From contig DAHVMY010000061.1 in the NCBI GenBank assembly GCA_027319585.1, forward strand, positions 1 to 7,822: a stretch of 7,822 nt of DNA. Direction: 5' to 3'. The stretch comes from AG-12 sp027319585. GTDB taxonomy: Bacteria; Chloroflexota; Dormibacteria; Aeolococcales; Bog-877. This document shows, in pieces, positions 5,173 to 7,822 of this stretch. How positions within the stretch are numbered: position 1 is the first letter of the stretch; each line of letters opens with the position of its first letter. The notes under the pieces are model-generated. The model was not told where the DNA came from. It saw nothing but the letters and a program-made list of their open reading frames with translations, and ran no database searches. The position numbers and the translations under genes are program-made.

Positions 5173-7679
5173 TGCTCCGCCTGGCCGACCTGCTCGAGGC
5201 GGCGGCGGCGGAGCAGCCGGTGGTGCTGAGTTCCGGGGCCGAGGTCTTCAGCGCGATCGCCCACGATTCCCGCAACGTCGAGCCCGGCGAGCTGTTCGTG
5301 GCGATCCGCACCGCCCACGGCGACGGCCACAGTCACATCGAGGAGGCGCTTGCGCGCGGTGCCGGGGGGCTGCTTGTGGAGCGGTGGCCGGAGCCATGGG
5401 GCGCAGATGTGCCGGCCCCCGTGACCACCGTGGTCGTGCGGAGCACCGGGGGCGCGCTCCGAGCCTGGGCGCGGTGGAGGCTGCGCCGGGCCACCACTGT
5501 GGCGGTGATGGGCAGCCTGGGAAAGAGCACCGCGCAGGCGGCGCTGCGGCTGGCCTGGGCCGGCGCAGCGGCTGGGCAGGTGTACGGCGTCGGCGACCGC
5601 AACGACTCCCTGGGGATCCCGGTCGCCCTGGGAAGTCTGCCACCATCAGCCTCACGGATCGTGCTCGAGGTGGTGGCGGGGTCGACCTCGGAGCGCCGCC
5701 AGGTACGAGAGATGTGCCGGCCCCAGGTTGTGGGTGTCACCACCACCCTGGACGCGGATCAGCTGTGGTGGCGGTCCGCGACGGAGCTGGCCGCCAGCGT
5801 CGAGGAGCTCGTCGACGAGGGCGCCATCATGGTCCTGCCGGCAGCGGAGGCCGCCATCTTCAGGGCCTCACCTAACCGCCCTCGAGTCACATTCGGGCCC
5901 CTGGGTTCCGCGGCTGACCTGGAGTTGGGCCCGGACCCTAACGCGCCCGCTCCGCAGTGGCCCAGGCCGTGGAGCCTACTGGTCGTGGCCAAAGGGGCGA
6001 GCTGGCGGGTGCAGTGTCCTTTGCATCCGGTGGTGGCGGCGACGTCCTGGGCACCAGCCCTGGCCTGCGTGCTCGCACTGGGGCTCGAGGTGGAGCGAGG
6101 GATTCCCGCCCTGGCGAGTTCGCGGCCACTGCCGGGAAGGCTGCGGCTCTGGCCCGGCCGGGGGGGTGGCACCGTTGTGGACGACAGCTTCGATGCCAGC
6201 CCGGCCTCGACGGAGCTGGCGGTATCGGCGCTGGCGCAGCTGCCCCCGCCCCGTTTGGCGTGCGTCGGGCCCGGGACCGCGCCGCTGCTGGCACCGGCGA
6301 CGGTCGTGGCGGCGGGCACGGCAGGGGTCCGGCTCGTGGTCCCCGAGGAGACGCTGGGGCCGTCGGCCGCGCCGCCGGAGGCCGCGGAGGTGCTCCCTCT
6401 GGGCGACGTGGTGGCCAGCGCCCGCACGGTGCTGAGCGCGGGGGGGACGGTGCTGGTCAAGGGGGTGGCCCAGCAGCGGCTGGAGCGGGTGACCGCCGCC
6501 CTGGTCGCGGCCGACTCCGAGCTGGTGCGCCAGGATCGGGGTCGGCGGCTGATGGCGTTCCGCTCGCCGCGGCGGCCCACCTGGGTCGAGGTTGACCTGG
6601 AGGCGTTGGCGGCCAATGTCGCCGAGATCGCCACGGAGCTGGGGCCGACCCGCCTGATGGCGGTGGTGAAGGCGGACGCCTACGGCCACGGCGCGGTTCA
6701 GGTGGCGCGGGCGGCTCTGTCGAGCGGCGCCACCTGGGTCGCGACCGCGACCCTGGCCGAGGCGGCCGAGCTCCGGCGGCGGGGGATCGATGCGCCGCTG
6801 CTGGTCTTGGGCTACACACCTCCGGAGCTGGTGGAGCCGGCCCAGCGGCTGGGGCTGGCGCTGACAGTCTTCGACGAGGACGTGCTCGAGGCGCTGGATC
6901 GGGCCGGAGAGCGGCTGGGGGTCCGGGCCAGGGCCCATCTCAAGGTGGACACGGGGATGTCCCGGCTGGGGGTGGCGCCCGAGCGGTGCGGCGAGATCGT
7001 GACGCTGGCCAGGTCACTGGAGCACCTGGAGCTGGAGGGGATTTACACGCACTTCCGCAAGGGCCAGGACGATCAGGCGGTGCGCGACCAGATGGAGCGC
7101 TTCGAGCTCGCGCTGGGCCTGGCCGAGCGCGCGGGACACCGGTTCCGCATCCGCCACGCGGCCAACAGCTCCGCCTGGAAGCATGCCGTCTCTGCCCGGC
7201 TCGACATGGTCCGGCTGGGTGGTGAGCTCCTGGGCCTGATGACCGCGGACGGTAGGCGACGGCGTCCGGTGCTCAGCTTCAAGACCACCGTGGCTCAGAT
7301 CCGGAGGATCGCGAGGGGCACCCATGTGGGGTATGGAGACGCCTTCACGGCCCCCGCGGAGATGACCGTGGCAACCCTGCCGGTCGGCTATGGGGACGGG
7401 TTCCGCCGGGGCCCGCGCAACTTCGAGACGGTGCTGATCAGGGGGCGCCATCACCGGCTGGTGGGGGACGTCTCGATGGACATGTGCATGGTCGATGTCA
7501 CCGCGGACCCTGCCATCAGCCGGGGCGATGAGGTGGTGATCATCGGACGCCAGGGCGTAGCCGAGATCTCCGCCGAGGATGTGGCGCGCCGGGTTGGGAC
7601 CATCAACTACGAGGTGGTGACCCAGATCCTCCCCCGGGTGCCCCGAGAGGCGATCGGCTGGGTCGAGAACTACCACTGA
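5172..7679 (+). CDS. murF/alr: Fusion of a degenerate MurF-like Mur ligase region and alanine racemase
   Basis: An 835-residue protein. Residues 1-460 resemble MurF, which adds D-Ala-D-Ala to the UDP-MurNAc tripeptide. HDSRNVEPGELFVAI (31-45), the P-loop GSLGKST (114-120), DRNDSLGIP (142-150) and VLVKG (427-431) fit. However, expected catalytic residues look replaced: the Lys that is carbamylated in Mur ligases aligns with Val210, the AH motif reads AD (195-196), and the DSYNANP motif reads DSFDASP (338-344). Residues about 467-835 are a full-looking PLP alanine racemase: VVKADAYGHG with Lys500, KVDTGMSRLG (591-600), HAANSSA (662-668), VGYGD with the probable catalytic Tyr721, VSMDM (767-771) and INYE (811-814). 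It makes D-Ala for peptidoglycan. Bifunctional MurF-Alr proteins are known, notably in Bacteroidetes. The ATG is coupled to the preceding stop and has no clear ribosome binding site. Racemase call firm; ligase activity doubtful. Confidence 0.92.
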   Translation: MLRLADLLEAAAAEQPVVLSSGAEVFSAIAHDSRNVEPGELFVAIRTAHGDGHSHIEEALARGAGGLLVERWPEPWGADVPAPVTTVVVRSTGGALRAWARWRLRRATTVAVMGSLGKSTAQAALRLAWAGAAAGQVYGVGDRNDSLGIPVALGSLPPSASRIVLEVVAGSTSERRQVREMCRPQVVGVTTTLDADQLWWRSATELAASVEELVDEGAIMVLPAAEAAIFRASPNRPRVTFGPLGSAADLELGPDPNAPAPQWPRPWSLLVVAKGASWRVQCPLHPVVAATSWAPALACVLALGLEVERGIPALASSRPLPGRLRLWPGRGGGTVVDDSFDASPASTELAVSALAQLPPPRLACVGPGTAPLLAPATVVAAGTAGVRLVVPEETLGPSAAPPEAAEVLPLGDVVASARTVLSAGGTVLVKGVAQQRLERVTAALVAADSELVRQDRGRRLMAFRSPRRPTWVEVDLEALAANVAEIATELGPTRLMAVVKADAYGHGAVQVARAALSSGATWVATATLAEAAELRRRGIDAPLLVLGYTPPELVEPAQRLGLALTVFDEDVLEALDRAGERLGVRARAHLKVDTGMSRLGVAPERCGEIVTLARSLEHLELEGIYTHFRKGQDDQAVRDQMERFELALGLAERAGHRFRIRHAANSSAWKHAVSARLDMVRLGGELLGLMTADGRRRRPVLSFKTTVAQIRRIARGTHVGYGDAFTAPAEMTVATLPVGYGDGFRRGPRNFETVLIRGRHHRLVGDVSMDMCMVDVTADPAISRGDEVVIIGRQGVAEISAEDVARRVGTINYEVVTQILPRVPREAIGWVENYH

Positions 7680-7680
7680 A

Positions 7681-7686
7681 TACAAT
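7681..7686 (+). promoter_or_regulatory. Candidate -10 element for a leaderless transcript of the last gene
   Basis: TACAAT matches the consensus TATAAT at five of six positions and lies just after the alr stop. Only six bases separate it from the ATG at 7693, the distance expected if transcription starts at or next to the A of the start codon. No Shine-Dalgarno sequence fits in that gap. No good -35 box is visible at 17-18 bases upstream (CTGGGT is weak). Confidence 0.5.
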
Positions 7687-7692
7687 TGAGCT

Positions 7693-7822
7693 ATGTCCCA
7701 GCCGTCGGCCGGGTCCAGTGGGCCGGCCACGGGCGCCGGCCTGAGAGAGCGACTGCAGGCCGCCCGCCTGTATTTGGTTTCCGACGATGCCACCCCCGCG
7801 GCGCGGCTACCGCTGGTCCTCG
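7693..7822 (+). CDS. thiE: N-terminal start of a probable thiamine-phosphate synthase (partial)
   Basis: Forty-three codons are visible from ATG 7693 to the window edge. After a Ser/Gly/Pro-rich leader of about 15 residues comes LRERLQAARLYLVSDDATP, which matches the first beta strand of ThiE-family TIM barrels (RLxxARLYLVTD). ThiE joins the pyrimidine and thiazole halves of thiamine into thiamine phosphate. The catalytic motifs lie beyond the window, so the related TenI proteins and other barrels starting this way remain possible. It lies 13 bases after the alr stop and probably has its own promoter. There is no room for a TPP riboswitch between the two genes. Confidence 0.55.
   Translation, partial: MSQPSAGSSGPATGAGLRERLQAARLYLVSDDATPAARLPLVL

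Noticed and set aside
5976..6938. 320-codon open frame on the minus strand, and other long frames inside the murF/alr gene
   Set aside because: All overlap a gene with strong motif evidence and none has a recognisable domain or a good ribosome binding site.
7680..7692. TPP riboswitch before the probable thiE
   Set aside because: Only 13 bases separate it from the preceding stop codon, and no THI-box sequence is seen in the end of alr.

Overview
This 7.8 kb window is GC-rich and gene-dense. All recognisable genes lie on the plus strand, and spacing is tight: two junctions share the sequence TGATG. The gene content (membrane diadenylate cyclase with its YbbR partner, GlmS, AcpS, NAD(P)HX dehydratase, alanine racemase) is chromosomal core. 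High GC, this gene order and the candidate leaderless promoter fit a high-GC Terrabacteria-type lineage such as Actinobacteriota, Chloroflexota or Dormibacterota. That placement is inference. No mobile element, CRISPR array, tRNA or rRNA is visible.

Layout: (1) 1-72, the last 23 codons of an unidentified gene. (2) 92-976 cdaA and 976-1956 cdaR-like ybbR, the c-di-AMP synthase module. (3) 1957-2071, a short intergenic region with a 9-bp inverted repeat, a weak -10-like hexamer and a strong ribosome binding site. (4) 2072-3905 glmS, whose frame is broken by one extra base in a run of five Gs at 2922-2926. (5) 3931-5172, a single gene encoding AcpS fused to the dehydratase NnrD. (6) 5172-7679, a single gene encoding a MurF-like Mur-ligase region fused to alanine racemase. 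(7) From 7693 to the window end, the start of a probable thiE, apparently with a leaderless promoter.

Functionally, most of the window serves cell-envelope precursor supply and its control. c-di-AMP governs osmotic and cell-wall homeostasis in many bacteria. GlmS makes glucosamine-6-phosphate for UDP-GlcNAc, and alanine racemase makes D-Ala for the peptide stem. In Firmicutes cdaA-cdaR are followed by glmM and then glmS; here glmM is absent from between them. AcpS activates acyl carrier protein, and NnrD repairs hydrated NAD(P)H.

The points most worth a second look are: the Mur-ligase half of the Alr fusion, which keeps its P-loop but appears to lack several catalytic residues of MurF; the AcpS-NnrD fusion without an NnrE epimerase domain; a change of the diadenylate cyclase RHR motif to RHL; the glmS frameshift; and the leaderless start of the last gene.
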